64,000 nt of DNA from JACMLD01 sp039916305. GTDB lineage: Bacteria; Bacteroidota; Bacteroidia; Chitinophagales; Chitinophagaceae. The stretch lies in assembly GCA_039916305.1 (NCBI GenBank), contig JBDSLR010000038.1, forward strand, positions 1-64,000, given 5' to 3'. Of the stretch, positions 23,170 through 31,187 are shown one piece after another. The notes beneath the pieces were generated by a model. That model was not told the origin of the DNA. It did not search any database and saw nothing but the letters and a program-made list of their open reading frames with translations. The translations under genes were made by a program, and so were the position numbers. Within the stretch, counting starts at the first letter, position 1; the number at the start of each line of letters is the position of its first letter.

Positions 23170-24132
23170 TTAATGTAATCTTCTTTTTTTTATCATACCG
23201 CCTTTTGTATCTTTTACTGAATTTCTCACCACAAAAGCATTTTCGTCAATCCGTTCAATGGCCGCATTTAATTTGCTTACTTCCAGTCTTGTTATTACCG
23301 TGTATACAATATCAATATCGTAGGTTTCACCACTTTTGCCGTAGCCTCTTTTTCCCCGGTAAACGGTAACGCCCCGGCCCATCTCATCGGTGATCATTTT
23401 GCGAATGGCATCATTCTTTACTGATATGATGGTTACGCCGGTGTATTCTTCAATGCCCTCAATAATAAAATCGATGGTTTTGGATGCTGCCAGGTAGGTG
23501 AGTACTGAATAGAGTGCCGTCTCTACCGAAAGCAGGTAAGCGGCGATGCAAAAAATAATAATATTAAAACAGAGTATCACATCGCCGATGGTAAGGCTTG
23601 TTTTGCGGCTGATAAAAATAGCCAGTACTTCTGTACCATCCAGCACAGCGCCCCCACGTACGGATAGTCCAATGCCGGCACCCAAAAAGAAGCCACCGAA
23701 AACCGCTACCAGTAATTTGTCATGTGTCACATCCGGAAAGGGAAAGAAAGCAGTACAAAGGGCCAATCCGATAATAGCAAGGCTTGCTTTAAAGGCAAAC
23801 GTTTTATCAATCACCACCAGCCCCAGTAATACAAAGGGAATATTGATAATGACCAGTACAATTGCCAGCGGAAAAGACGCCAGTTCGGATATCATCAGTG
23901 CAATGCCGGTGGCGCCACCATCAATAAATTTTGTGGGCAGCAAAAAACTTTTAAGTCCGAACCCCGCTGCAAAAATACCGCTGCATATAAGCAATGTGTC
24001 TTTTATATGCCGCCAAACGTTCAACCGCAGCTCCCTGAGTCCTTTGGCCATTTCAAAGGGCGACAAAGGTTCCTGCTTACTTTTTTTCCGGTAAACCGTA
24101 TTGGTAACTATCTGCGACCAGAGTGGGTTCAT
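23170..24132 (-). CDS. YitT family membrane protein (DUF161-DUF2179)
   Basis: 320 residues. Five membrane segments lie between about 42 and 205; the second is followed by the conserved FIDGGATGIALM segment. A glycine-rich GVRGGAVLDGTEV-type loop (SVRGGAVLDGTE) is present. The C-terminal cytoplasmic DUF2179 domain is at about 235-300 (YTGVTIISVKNDAI, then GRGVTVYRGKRGYGKS, ending near VRNSVK). YitT proteins are of unknown transport function; DUF2179 is thought to bind a small ligand. It is a single gene divergent from an APC permease. Confidence 0.85.
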   Translation of the reverse strand: MNPLWSQIVTNTVYRKKSKQEPLSPFEMAKGLRELRLNVWRHIKDTLLICSGIFAAGFGLKSFLLPTKFIDGGATGIALMISELASFPLAIVLVIINIPFVLLGLVVIDKTFAFKASLAIIGLALCTAFFPFPDVTHDKLLVAVFGGFFLGAGIGLSVRGGAVLDGTEVLAIFISRKTSLTIGDVILCFNIIIFCIAAYLLSVETALYSVLTYLAASKTIDFIIEGIEEYTGVTIISVKNDAIRKMITDEMGRGVTVYRGKRGYGKSGETYDIDIVYTVITRLEVSKLNAAIERIDENAFVVRNSVKDTKGGMIKKRRLH

Positions 24133-24231
24133 ATCAATAAAGTTAATAAAACAGCCGCTTTTACATCATTAAAAACTCCCTCCTGATTGTTTCGGGGGTT
24201 TCTTATCTTCAGCCAACAGCATATTAATTGA

Positions 24232-25662
24232 ATGGATCCATCACCGCTTAAAAAAACAATCGGTCTCTGGCCGGCGGTTTCTATTATCATTGGCAGTATC
24301 ATTGGCTCGGGCGTATTTATGAAACCAGCCACCATGGCGGAACAGCTTGGCTCACCCTTATGGCTGGCCGCAGTTTGGATTATAGCAGGTATTTTCTCAT
24401 TGATTGGTGCGTTGATTTATGCAGAAGTGGGGGCTATGTTGCCGGAAACAGGCGGACAGTACGTCTACTTCCGGCATATGTATGGAAAGTTTGTGGCCTT
24501 TTTATATGGCTGGGCGGCATTTGCCGTAATTAATACGGCGGCGGTAGCAGCCATTGCTTTTGTTTGCGCTCAGTACGCAGATTATTTCTTACACATGCCA
24601 CGCATGGATGCAGTAGCTGAGCATTCCATCACCTTACATATTCCCCTGCTGGGTAATCTTTATCCATTGGAAAACCTGGGTGTAAAATTACTGGCGGTGG
24701 CATTGGTGGCAGGTTTAACCATCCTGAATTATGTCAGTGCAAGGGCCGGCAGCGCATTGCAGGTTGTTTCAACGCTGGTAAAAATGCTTGTCATAGGAGC
24801 GCTGGTATTCGGCATTTTTTTTTCGGGCAGAGGCGATGCACAAAATTTTATTGAAGCCGTTCATCCAAAAGAAGGCATCGGTTTGCTCAGCGGTCTTGTA
24901 GGTGCACTAACCGGTGCATTTATGGCATACGATGGATGGATAAATATTACGTTTGTAGGGGGTGAAATCAGTAACCCGCAGAAAACAATACCCCGCAGTT
25001 TATTTATGGGGGTTTTTGCCTGCATAGTGCTGTACGTATTGGTTAACCAGGCTTATCTCTATGTGCTGCCGGTAGAAAAAGTGGCCGGGTCGGCGCTGGT
25101 AGCGGCTGATGCTATTAGTATTGCGCTGGGTACTACCAGTGCTGCTATAGTTGCTGCTATGGTAGTCATCTGTACATTCGGCGCCATTAATGGTAATATT
25201 ATGTCTGTTGCGCGGGTAACCTATGCCATGAGTATTGATAAACTTTTTTTATCATGGACGGGTAAAGAACATCCCCGTTTTCGCACGCCGGGCAACGCAT
25301 TGCTGTTACATGGCATCTGGTCATGCTTGTTCATCATCAGCGGGTCTTTTGATATGCTGGCAGATATGTTTACATTTATTTCATGGGTAGCGTACCTCAT
25401 GGGTGCGGTAGGTATTTTTATATTGCGCAGGAAAATGCCGCATACTGCCCGGCCCTATAAGGCGTGGGGTTATCCATTGCTGGCGGGTTTGTTTATAGCC
25501 TTTGCAACGTTCTACGTAGTGAGTACTGTCTGGAACGATATAAATAATTATAATACCGGTAAAGCACCGGTGATTAATTCATTACTGGGCTTGGCCATTA
25601 CCGCATTGGGTATTCCGCTATACTGGTATTTTAAGCGGAGGAAAGCTAAGACGAATAATTAA
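24232..25662 (+). CDS. APC superfamily amino-acid permease
   Basis: 476 residues with about 12 membrane segments. The first carries the substrate-binding loop GSIIGSGVFMKP near residues 20-31. The LPETGGQYVYFRHMYG segment near 70 and the proline-rich region of the sixth helix are typical of the L-type amino-acid transporter (LAT) group. It moves amino acids across the inner membrane; the substrate is not readable. It is a single gene, divergent from yitT with 99 bases between starts. Confidence 0.88.
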   Translation: MDPSPLKKTIGLWPAVSIIIGSIIGSGVFMKPATMAEQLGSPLWLAAVWIIAGIFSLIGALIYAEVGAMLPETGGQYVYFRHMYGKFVAFLYGWAAFAVINTAAVAAIAFVCAQYADYFLHMPRMDAVAEHSITLHIPLLGNLYPLENLGVKLLAVALVAGLTILNYVSARAGSALQVVSTLVKMLVIGALVFGIFFSGRGDAQNFIEAVHPKEGIGLLSGLVGALTGAFMAYDGWINITFVGGEISNPQKTIPRSLFMGVFACIVLYVLVNQAYLYVLPVEKVAGSALVAADAISIALGTTSAAIVAAMVVICTFGAINGNIMSVARVTYAMSIDKLFLSWTGKEHPRFRTPGNALLLHGIWSCLFIISGSFDMLADMFTFISWVAYLMGAVGIFILRRKMPHTARPYKAWGYPLLAGLFIAFATFYVVSTVWNDINNYNTGKAPVINSLLGLAITALGIPLYWYFKRRKAKTNN

Positions 25663-25786
25663 GTTTGAAACTTTCGGACAAAATAGCGAAGTTCTGCAGG
25701 CTGCTCTTACGGATTCATTCTTTGCCACTGATTTTGATGAACCAACAAAGCCATTTACACGTATATAGGGTATGGAGCTGAATAAA

Positions 25787-26527
25787 ATGAAAAGAACTCA
25801 ATTCCCAGTACTGTTTACTTTATTGTTTTTGGGTGCAGCAGTACTAGCTCCTGCCTGTACCAAGCAACAGACTGCCATTAATTATAATAGCATTGCTGCA
25901 AATACTGATTCTATGCCAAATACCGGTACCAAAAAATACCTTGCACTGGGCGATTCTTATACCATCGGCACATCGGTGCAGGAAGCAGACCGTTACCCGG
26001 TTCAAACCGCCGCCATTTTAAAAGCAGAGGGTGTTGATATGGCCAGCGTAGAGATCATTGCCACCAATGGCTGGACGACCGGCGATTTAATCAATGCTAC
26101 CCAAGGCCGGCCGGTGAGCACGGATTACAATGCCGTTAGTTTATTAATTGGCGTTAACAACCAGTACCAGGGTAAAAGTCTTACTGCCTACAAAGAAGAA
26201 TTTACCACGCTGATAAAACGTTCTATACAACTGGCCAATGGCAAACCGGATCATGTTTTTGTATTGTCTATTCCTGATTATTCGGTTACGCCTTTTGCCA
26301 GCAGCAGTAACCGCTCCCAGATTGCAAAAGAAATTGACGAATTTAATGCAGCCAATAAGTTAATCGCCAATGATTTTAAAGTGCACTATCTGTACATAAC
26401 AGAAGAGTCAAGAAAGGCAGCTTCTGATCCTTCTCTGGTGGCATCAGACGGTTTGCATTTCTCCGGCAAAGAATATGCGGTCTGGTCGCTGCAGCTGGCT
26501 CCTTTAATGAAACCATTTTTAAAATAG
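25787..26527 (+). CDS. SGNH/GDSL hydrolase, lipoprotein
   Basis: 246 residues from the ATG at 25787; an upstream ATG at 25772 adds five residues and is also possible. The signal ends in the lipobox VLAPAC, so C24 is the lipidated residue. The fold is SGNH: block I is YLALGDSYTIG with S57, block III is LLIGVNNQYQG, and block V is SDGLHFS with the catalytic Asp and His. Such enzymes hydrolyse esters of lipids, sugars or acetylated polymers, here outside the inner membrane. No promoter match is evident. It is followed by the DUF3472-FKBP gene 74 bases later. Confidence 0.85.
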   Translation: MKRTQFPVLFTLLFLGAAVLAPACTKQQTAINYNSIAANTDSMPNTGTKKYLALGDSYTIGTSVQEADRYPVQTAAILKAEGVDMASVEIIATNGWTTGDLINATQGRPVSTDYNAVSLLIGVNNQYQGKSLTAYKEEFTTLIKRSIQLANGKPDHVFVLSIPDYSVTPFASSSNRSQIAKEIDEFNAANKLIANDFKVHYLYITEESRKAASDPSLVASDGLHFSGKEYAVWSLQLAPLMKPFLK

Positions 26528-26572
26528 CAATGGTTGGTTTTATTCCTGCCGCAATTTTAGCCGGGCAATCGC

Positions 26573-26580
26573 TAAGTTTG
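26573..26580 (+). promoter_or_regulatory. -7 box of the DUF3472-FKBP gene
   Basis: TAAGTTTG, 20 bases before the ATG at 26601. No clear -33 TTTG is seen at 18-22 bases upstream. Confidence 0.45.
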
Positions 26581-26600
26581 GTATACTTAAACCCAAACAG

Positions 26601-28277
26601 ATGGCCGCCTTCAAAACACCTATCCTGTTCTTTATTTGCTGTTTTTGCTGCGCTGTGGTATATGCGCAGGTACAGCTGCCTGCTTTTACTGGCTATGCCA
26701 CACCGGTAGAAGCCAGCAATGAAGAAGATGAAAGTGTGTTGTTTAGTGAGAAGGAAGGTTTGCACAACTGGATAAACACGCGGCAACAGCTGCAGTATTT
26801 TTTTAACGTTAGCACAGGCGGTACACTGGCTATAAGTTTGTTTACAAAAAATAATATTACGGGCAGTAAAATAGCCATCAGCATAGCAAATAAAAAATTC
26901 ATCGTGGCGGTTCCTGCTGGTAAACAGTTTAAAAAAGTTTTTGTGGGAACCCTCACTAATGTCCAGCCGGGGTTTTATTCTATTAATATTAGGGCGCTCA
27001 AAAAAGCAGGTACCAATATCGCAGCTATTAAGTCCATTGAATTGAGTGGTACAGCAACAAAAGGTTTGCAGTTCAATGCAAAGACCAGGCGCAATGCAGC
27101 TTCGGTTCACCTTAAATACCCGCTTCCGGATACAGCCAAAGTGATTGCTTTTTATGACGAGTTAACCATACCGGCTGGCGCCGATCAGGTGCATTCGTAT
27201 TTTATGGCCACCGGTTTCAGGCGCGGGTATTTTGGCATCCAGGTAAACAGCGCTACGGAGCGCAGGGTTATTTTTTCTGTGTGGGATGCCGGTAATGAGG
27301 CGGCCGACAGAAATAATGTTGCCGCTGAAAACCGGGTACAATTGCTGGGTAAGGGCAGCGGTGTGGTAGCGGGCGATTTTGGCAATGAAGGCACTGGCGG
27401 GCATAGTCATTGGGTCTACAACTGGAAATCAGGAGAGACATACAAATTCATGGTAACAGCCCTGCCAGACAGTGCCGGCAATGCTACCCTGTACACGGGT
27501 TATTTTTTTAGTCCGGAATTGCGGAAATGGAAATTGATTGCAGCATTTAAAGCACCTAAAGACGGAAAATATATAAACGGCCTGTACTCCTTTGTAGAGA
27601 ATTTCTGGGGCGTCAATGGCCAGTTGCAGCGCAAAGCATTATTTGGAAACCAGTGGGTGCGGTATGATGATGGTATATGGAAAGAAATAACAACTGCCTC
27701 TTTTTCTTACGATGCAACGGGCAAGGCGGGCAACCGGACAGACTACGGCGGCGGTGTAGAAAACGGGCAGTTTTATCTGTGGAACGGCGGCTTTCAACCC
27801 GCAACAGCAAAATATGCCGACGTGTTTGCCCGGACTGCCCTTGCCCAAAGCCCCGTGATTGATTTGTATAACAATGCAGACAGCATAGCACAGGCTGTTG
27901 CAGACCAGCAACAAATTGCAGCTGCCATAGCAGCTGGTCAGCTGGATACCAGCGGTTCAATACATGGCATGTATTATAAAATATTAAAAGATGGCAATGG
28001 CAGTGAAGTGTTGCTCAGCGATACTGTTATTGCCTGCTACAAAGGCGCCCTGCTGAATGGAGAAGTGTTTGACGAAACAAAAGCTAAGCCGGCAAGCTTC
28101 CCGCTGAACCGGTTAATACAAGGCTGGCAGATTGGATTGCCTTTATGCAGGGTAGGGGGTAAGATAAGGTTAATCGTTCCATCCGGACTGGCATATAGTA
28201 TCCGTACCCGGTCTTCCAAAATTCCGCCCAATAGTATTTTAATATTTGATATAGAAGTGGTGGCGGTAAAGCGGTGA
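26601..28277 (+). CDS. Secreted DUF5077-DUF3472 protein fused to an FKBP domain
   Basis: 558 residues with a signal peptide (cleavage after VVYAQ). An N-terminal DUF5077-type beta-sandwich (about 30-155) is followed by DUF3472 (about 175-445): AYFDELTIPAGADQVHSYFM-like sequence, then GGHSHWVYNWKSGETY and YINGLYSFVENFWG. The C-terminal ~105 residues are an FKBP-type peptidyl-prolyl isomerase: GMYYKILKDGNG, VIACYKGALLNGEVFDETK, IQGWQIGLPLCRVGGK, VPSGLAYS, ILIFDIEVV. DUF3472 is usually the end of the protein, so this fusion is unusual. The enzyme part is close in pattern to the separate FKBP lipoprotein at 30565-31050, which points to domain capture from a paralog. Confidence 0.85.
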   Translation: MAAFKTPILFFICCFCCAVVYAQVQLPAFTGYATPVEASNEEDESVLFSEKEGLHNWINTRQQLQYFFNVSTGGTLAISLFTKNNITGSKIAISIANKKFIVAVPAGKQFKKVFVGTLTNVQPGFYSINIRALKKAGTNIAAIKSIELSGTATKGLQFNAKTRRNAASVHLKYPLPDTAKVIAFYDELTIPAGADQVHSYFMATGFRRGYFGIQVNSATERRVIFSVWDAGNEAADRNNVAAENRVQLLGKGSGVVAGDFGNEGTGGHSHWVYNWKSGETYKFMVTALPDSAGNATLYTGYFFSPELRKWKLIAAFKAPKDGKYINGLYSFVENFWGVNGQLQRKALFGNQWVRYDDGIWKEITTASFSYDATGKAGNRTDYGGGVENGQFYLWNGGFQPATAKYADVFARTALAQSPVIDLYNNADSIAQAVADQQQIAAAIAAGQLDTSGSIHGMYYKILKDGNGSEVLLSDTVIACYKGALLNGEVFDETKAKPASFPLNRLIQGWQIGLPLCRVGGKIRLIVPSGLAYSIRTRSSKIPPNSILIFDIEVVAVKR

Positions 28278-28294
28278 AGCTAAGTGGGGATGAG

Positions 28295-28577
28295 AATAAG
28301 CGTAGTGTGCGCTGCTAAGAGTAAGAAGAGAAAAGGGTAGAAGGTTAATGCCCTTTTGGCTCTGTGCGCTATTGTTGGCTAAGAGCACGAAGAGCAAAAG
28401 AGTAAACCAGCTTCTTTTCCCTGTTCGCCCTGTTTGCTCTGTGCAATAATGTTAGCTAAGAGCACGAAAAAAAATTAACAAGTTCTTTTTCCCTGTTAGC
28501 CTGTGCGCTATTGTTGGCCAAGAGCACGAAGAGAAAAAGAGTAAACCAGTTTCTTTTCCCCTGTTGGCCCTGTGCGA
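28295..28577. repeat. Degenerate tandem repeats (~63-77 bp units)
   Basis: Three clear units at 28359-28435, 28436-28498 and 28499-28566, with weak copies before (from about 28304) and a partial one after. Each reads CTGTGCGCTATTGTTGGC, TAAGAGCACGAAGAG, a purine-rich part, then CTTCTTTTCCCTGTT. Part of the same unit (CTCTTTCTCCGTTAGCC, then CTCTGTGCAAT) occurs again at 39932-39969. No coding function is seen. The spacing and unit decay do not fit a CRISPR array. Confidence 0.8.
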
Positions 28578-28582
28578 TTTTT

Positions 28583-29086
28583 TTACCTCGTAAGCATTTG
28601 TATAACTGCTGCGTGTTGCGGATAAAATTGCAGCAACTCCGCACGATCGCCCATTTCAAAATCAGCGAAATCAAAACCGGGAGAAACGGTGCAGCCTACC
28701 AGGGAATAATCGCCGCCCTCTCGTGTTTTTGATCCAAACCAGCTGCCTGCCTTTACCAGGCATTGAAAATGTTCATTATTTCCAGGATTATTGCCAAGCA
28801 GGTGTTCCGTTAATTTGCCGGCCTTGTCTATTTCATATACTACCAGGGCATCTCCATAATAAAAATGCCATAGTTCATCAGAAGCAATGCGGTGAATAGC
28901 AGAGAACTGGTTGTTCTCCAGTAAAAAATAAATAGCGGTGGCTACGGGTCGTGGTCCATTAAAACTTGCTGGTAGCTGTTGCCGGGGCAATACAAGATCT
29001 GCGCAATAAGTCCGGGTATACGATCCACCCTCTATGTGCCTGGTTAGCTGTAAGGTATTTATCCAGTAATCAGCGGTTAGCTTCAT
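28583..29086 (-). CDS. Cupin_5 (DUF985) family protein
   Basis: 167 residues of the DUF985/Cupin_5 type: an N-terminal helix WINTLQLTRHIEGGSYTRTY, the metal-site part AIHRIASDELWHFYYGDALVV, and the closing CTVSPGFDFADFEMGDR. Some members are believed to bind sugar-like or nucleotide ligands, but their reaction is not known. Its ATG touches the stop codon of the HU-SPOR gene directly (stop 29087-29089, start 29084-29086), so the two are coupled. Confidence 0.88.
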   Translation of the reverse strand: MKLTADYWINTLQLTRHIEGGSYTRTYCADLVLPRQQLPASFNGPRPVATAIYFLLENNQFSAIHRIASDELWHFYYGDALVVYEIDKAGKLTEHLLGNNPGNNEHFQCLVKAGSWFGSKTREGGDYSLVGCTVSPGFDFADFEMGDRAELLQFYPQHAAVIQMLTR

Positions 29087-30064
29087 CTACTGTTCTATTT
29101 TTACCTTCATTTCTTTTTTACCATAATACCAGGCGTTCAGTTGTTCTTTTACGCGTGCGGTATCAGCAGCTGTGCATGGAACGATAGTATATATCTTAAA
29201 GCTGAGTGAATCTTTGGTCTCTACAGCAGCTGTACTGCTATAGTCTTTCAAAATACGTACGTCTTTTAGTTGCTCATAACGCCGGGCAGCCCTTGCTTTT
29301 TTATCCGTTGTTTCAAACACAAATTTATAGCCCGCGGACGCTGTTGCAGTAGCATCATTTTGTGCAGGCAATGTGGTGTTTGGCGCTGTTTTGATATTGC
29401 CGGCCAGGCTATCCGGAATCCTTGACACAGAATCTGTTGGTGCTGGTACTACCGCAGCTGTATCCTGTACAGGGACAGTATTTGCATCTGTGAGCGGAAC
29501 GGCTGTCTCATCGGTTGTATTCTTATTATACAAATAGTAGCCACCCCAGCCTATCAGCGCCAGCGTTACAAGTACAACCAGGAGTATAATTAATCTTCCA
29601 CCATTGTTGCTACTGCCGTTGCTGGCTTCATTGCCATTGCTGTACGTCGGTTTTCTTTTTAATTCTACATGCTTTTGTGGTATTTCCTCTATTTTCTGCT
29701 GTATTACCGTACCGGCAGTAAATGTATAGGCGCCGTCTTTATTTTTTTGCAAAGAGCCAATGCCTTCAAAATAAAAAGGTTTGCCAATATTCAGGTACTG
29801 AAAAGCGGTCGCAATATATGAGTAGAGATCGGCTTCAGCCAGTGGCTTCATTTTGCCGGTCTGTTCTTTAATATATTGTATCAGGGTATCATCCAGCTGT
29901 GTGCCGGTTTTGGCGTCAAAGGAGATGCCATCAATGGGCGTTTTAATTTTCGCAGTGTCATCTGGTAATACAGCCCTGTCATCCAAAGTAAACAAACCAA
30001 TTCCCGGCAGGGAAAGCTTTTTATACTGATACAGGTAGGGACCTAATAAATTGTCTACTTTCAA
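29087..30064 (-). CDS. CCDC81-type HU domains plus SPOR-like protein
   Basis: 325 residues from a TTG at 30064, chosen because it gives the family start (KVDNLLGPYLYQYKKLSL) and leaves room for the divergent gene at 30175; the frame is open further upstream but that part looks unrelated. Residues 1-60 and 65-130 are two HU-like CCDC81-bac domains (LPGIGLFTL, then PFYFEGIGSLQ). A membrane segment follows (LIILLVVLVTLALIGWGGYY, near 155-175), then a long Thr/Pro/Ala linker, then a SPOR-like end from about residue 245. The HU part is cytoplasmic and the SPOR part faces the periplasm, where such domains bind denuded peptidoglycan. A role at the division site or cell wall is plausible but not shown. 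Confidence 0.7.
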   Translation of the reverse strand: MKVDNLLGPYLYQYKKLSLPGIGLFTLDDRAVLPDDTAKIKTPIDGISFDAKTGTQLDDTLIQYIKEQTGKMKPLAEADLYSYIATAFQYLNIGKPFYFEGIGSLQKNKDGAYTFTAGTVIQQKIEEIPQKHVELKRKPTYSNGNEASNGSSNNGGRLIILLVVLVTLALIGWGGYYLYNKNTTDETAVPLTDANTVPVQDTAAVVPAPTDSVSRIPDSLAGNIKTAPNTTLPAQNDATATASAGYKFVFETTDKKARAARRYEQLKDVRILKDYSSTAAVETKDSLSFKIYTIVPCTAADTARVKEQLNAWYYGKKEMKVKIEQ

Positions 30065-30153
30065 AGCAGTAAGTTTTACCAGCCAAATTACAATAAATCG
30101 CTGTCTTACAAACAAATAAAAGCAGATAAAATGGAGCATACCGGTGCAGGCTG

Positions 30154-30161
30154 TATTTTTG
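30154..30161 (+). promoter_or_regulatory. -7 box of the 116-residue membrane protein gene
   Basis: TATTTTTG ends 13 bases before the ATG at 30175. It is a full -7 match, but no -33 TTTG is in register. The intergenic region is shared with the divergent HU-SPOR gene. Confidence 0.4.
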
Positions 30162-30174
30162 CACAAATATTATT

Positions 30175-30525
30175 ATGCTGAGTGAACGTGAAAAGCAGTT
30201 TATAGCATACTGGGAGAAAAACCGGCTCAAAGAGAAAAAAGTTTTCCGCCAGTTACTGGTGGGTTTACCCCTTGGACTGTTGTTTGTAGTGCCCATTATC
30301 CTCAATTTTTCTTCTGGCTGGTACAAGCGTGCCAATATGTGGGCAAGGGGCCATGCTGATGACAGTTCCGGCACTGTACTGCTGGTAGCCGCACTCATTA
30401 TCCTTGTTTTTATCGCAATTTTTTCTAAAAGGCATCGCTGGGAGATGAATGAACAGACTTATCGTGAACTGGAAGCCAGGGAAGAAAAAGAAAAGGAAGC
30501 GCCGGATGCAGCAAAAGACTTTTAG
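30175..30525 (+). CDS. Small two-helix membrane protein, unknown function
   Basis: 116 residues. A basic N-terminal helix (MLSEREKQFIAYWEKNR) is followed by two membrane segments (QLLVGLPLGLLFVVPIILNF near 27-46, VLLVAALIILVFIAIF near 67-83) and an acidic tail (REEKEKEAPDAA). I do not recognise a family. Divergent from the HU-SPOR gene and 39 bases ahead of the FKBP lipoprotein gene, it may be co-transcribed with the latter. Confidence 0.7.
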   Translation: MLSEREKQFIAYWEKNRLKEKKVFRQLLVGLPLGLLFVVPIILNFSSGWYKRANMWARGHADDSSGTVLLVAALIILVFIAIFSKRHRWEMNEQTYRELEAREEKEKEAPDAAKDF

Positions 30526-30545
30526 GAATGGTCTGAGCATACAGA

Positions 30546-30553
30546 TATATTTG
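30546..30553 (+). promoter_or_regulatory. -7 box of the FKBP lipoprotein gene
   Basis: TATATTTG is a full -7 match and lies 11 bases ahead of the ATG at 30565. TTTA at 30521-30524 is a one-base-off -33 element 21 bases upstream. Confidence 0.5.
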
Positions 30554-30564
30554 CGAAATTTTAT

Positions 30565-31050
30565 ATGAAAATGAGGAAAATTATTATTGCCACGCTGGCC
30601 ATTTTTGCAGTAATCAGTTCGTGCAGCAAGAAAGATAATACCTGTGATTATGATCCATGTGCCCTGAAGGCGCCCGCCGCTGAAATCACGCAGCTGGAAA
30701 CATATTTATCAGGTGCCGGCATTACTGCCACAAAACATTGCAGCGGTATGTATTACCAGATAATTACGCCGGGTGCAGATAAGGCGCCTGGTGTTTGTTC
30801 TTATGTAAGCGTTAATTACAAAGGAATGTATACTGACGGAACCGTATTTGACCAGACTACTACTACCCCATACATCAGTACACTAATTGCATTGATTGAA
30901 GGTTGGAAAAAAGGCATCCCCCTGATAAAAAAAGGTGGCAAAATAAAACTGTTTATTCCGCCAACACTGGCATACGGGCCAACCCCCTCCAATGGAATCC
31001 GCGCCAATGCCATTTTAGTTTTCGATGTGGAACTGCTGGATTTGCAGTAA
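30565..31050 (+). CDS. FKBP-type peptidyl-prolyl isomerase, lipoprotein
   Basis: 161 residues. The signal peptide ends in a lipobox (AVISSCSK; Cys near residue 20). The FKBP domain occupies about 55-160: SYVSVNYKGMYTDGTVFDQTT, EGWKKGIPLIKKGGKIKLFIPPTLAYG and IRANAILVFDVELL. Tyr and Phe of the YKGMYTDGTVFD strand and the WKKGI tryptophan match the active site of bacterial periplasmic FKBPs (FkpA/Mip group). It would assist folding of exported or outer-membrane proteins. A related FKBP domain forms the C-terminus of the DUF3472 protein at 26601-28277. Confidence 0.9.
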   Translation: MKMRKIIIATLAIFAVISSCSKKDNTCDYDPCALKAPAAEITQLETYLSGAGITATKHCSGMYYQIITPGADKAPGVCSYVSVNYKGMYTDGTVFDQTTTTPYISTLIALIEGWKKGIPLIKKGGKIKLFIPPTLAYGPTPSNGIRANAILVFDVELLDLQ

Positions 31051-31187
31051 TAAATGGGCCTTCCTGTTGGTTGAAAACGGGCTGATTTCCACTATTAATG
31101 TTGGTACTGCTGCCTGTAAATGCACCCGTCTGCGGCCTGGCTGATCATGCAGTCAGTTAATCATTACCTTTACTGTAAACAACCGCA

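Noticed and set aside
26376..27110. Long antisense frame (244 codons) opposite the GDSL and DUF3472 genes
   Set aside because: It overlaps two well-supported genes and has no family pattern. It is a by-product of the coding strand.
28295..28577. Tandem repeats considered as a CRISPR array
   Set aside because: Units are not constant in length or sequence, no distinct spacers, and no cas genes are near.
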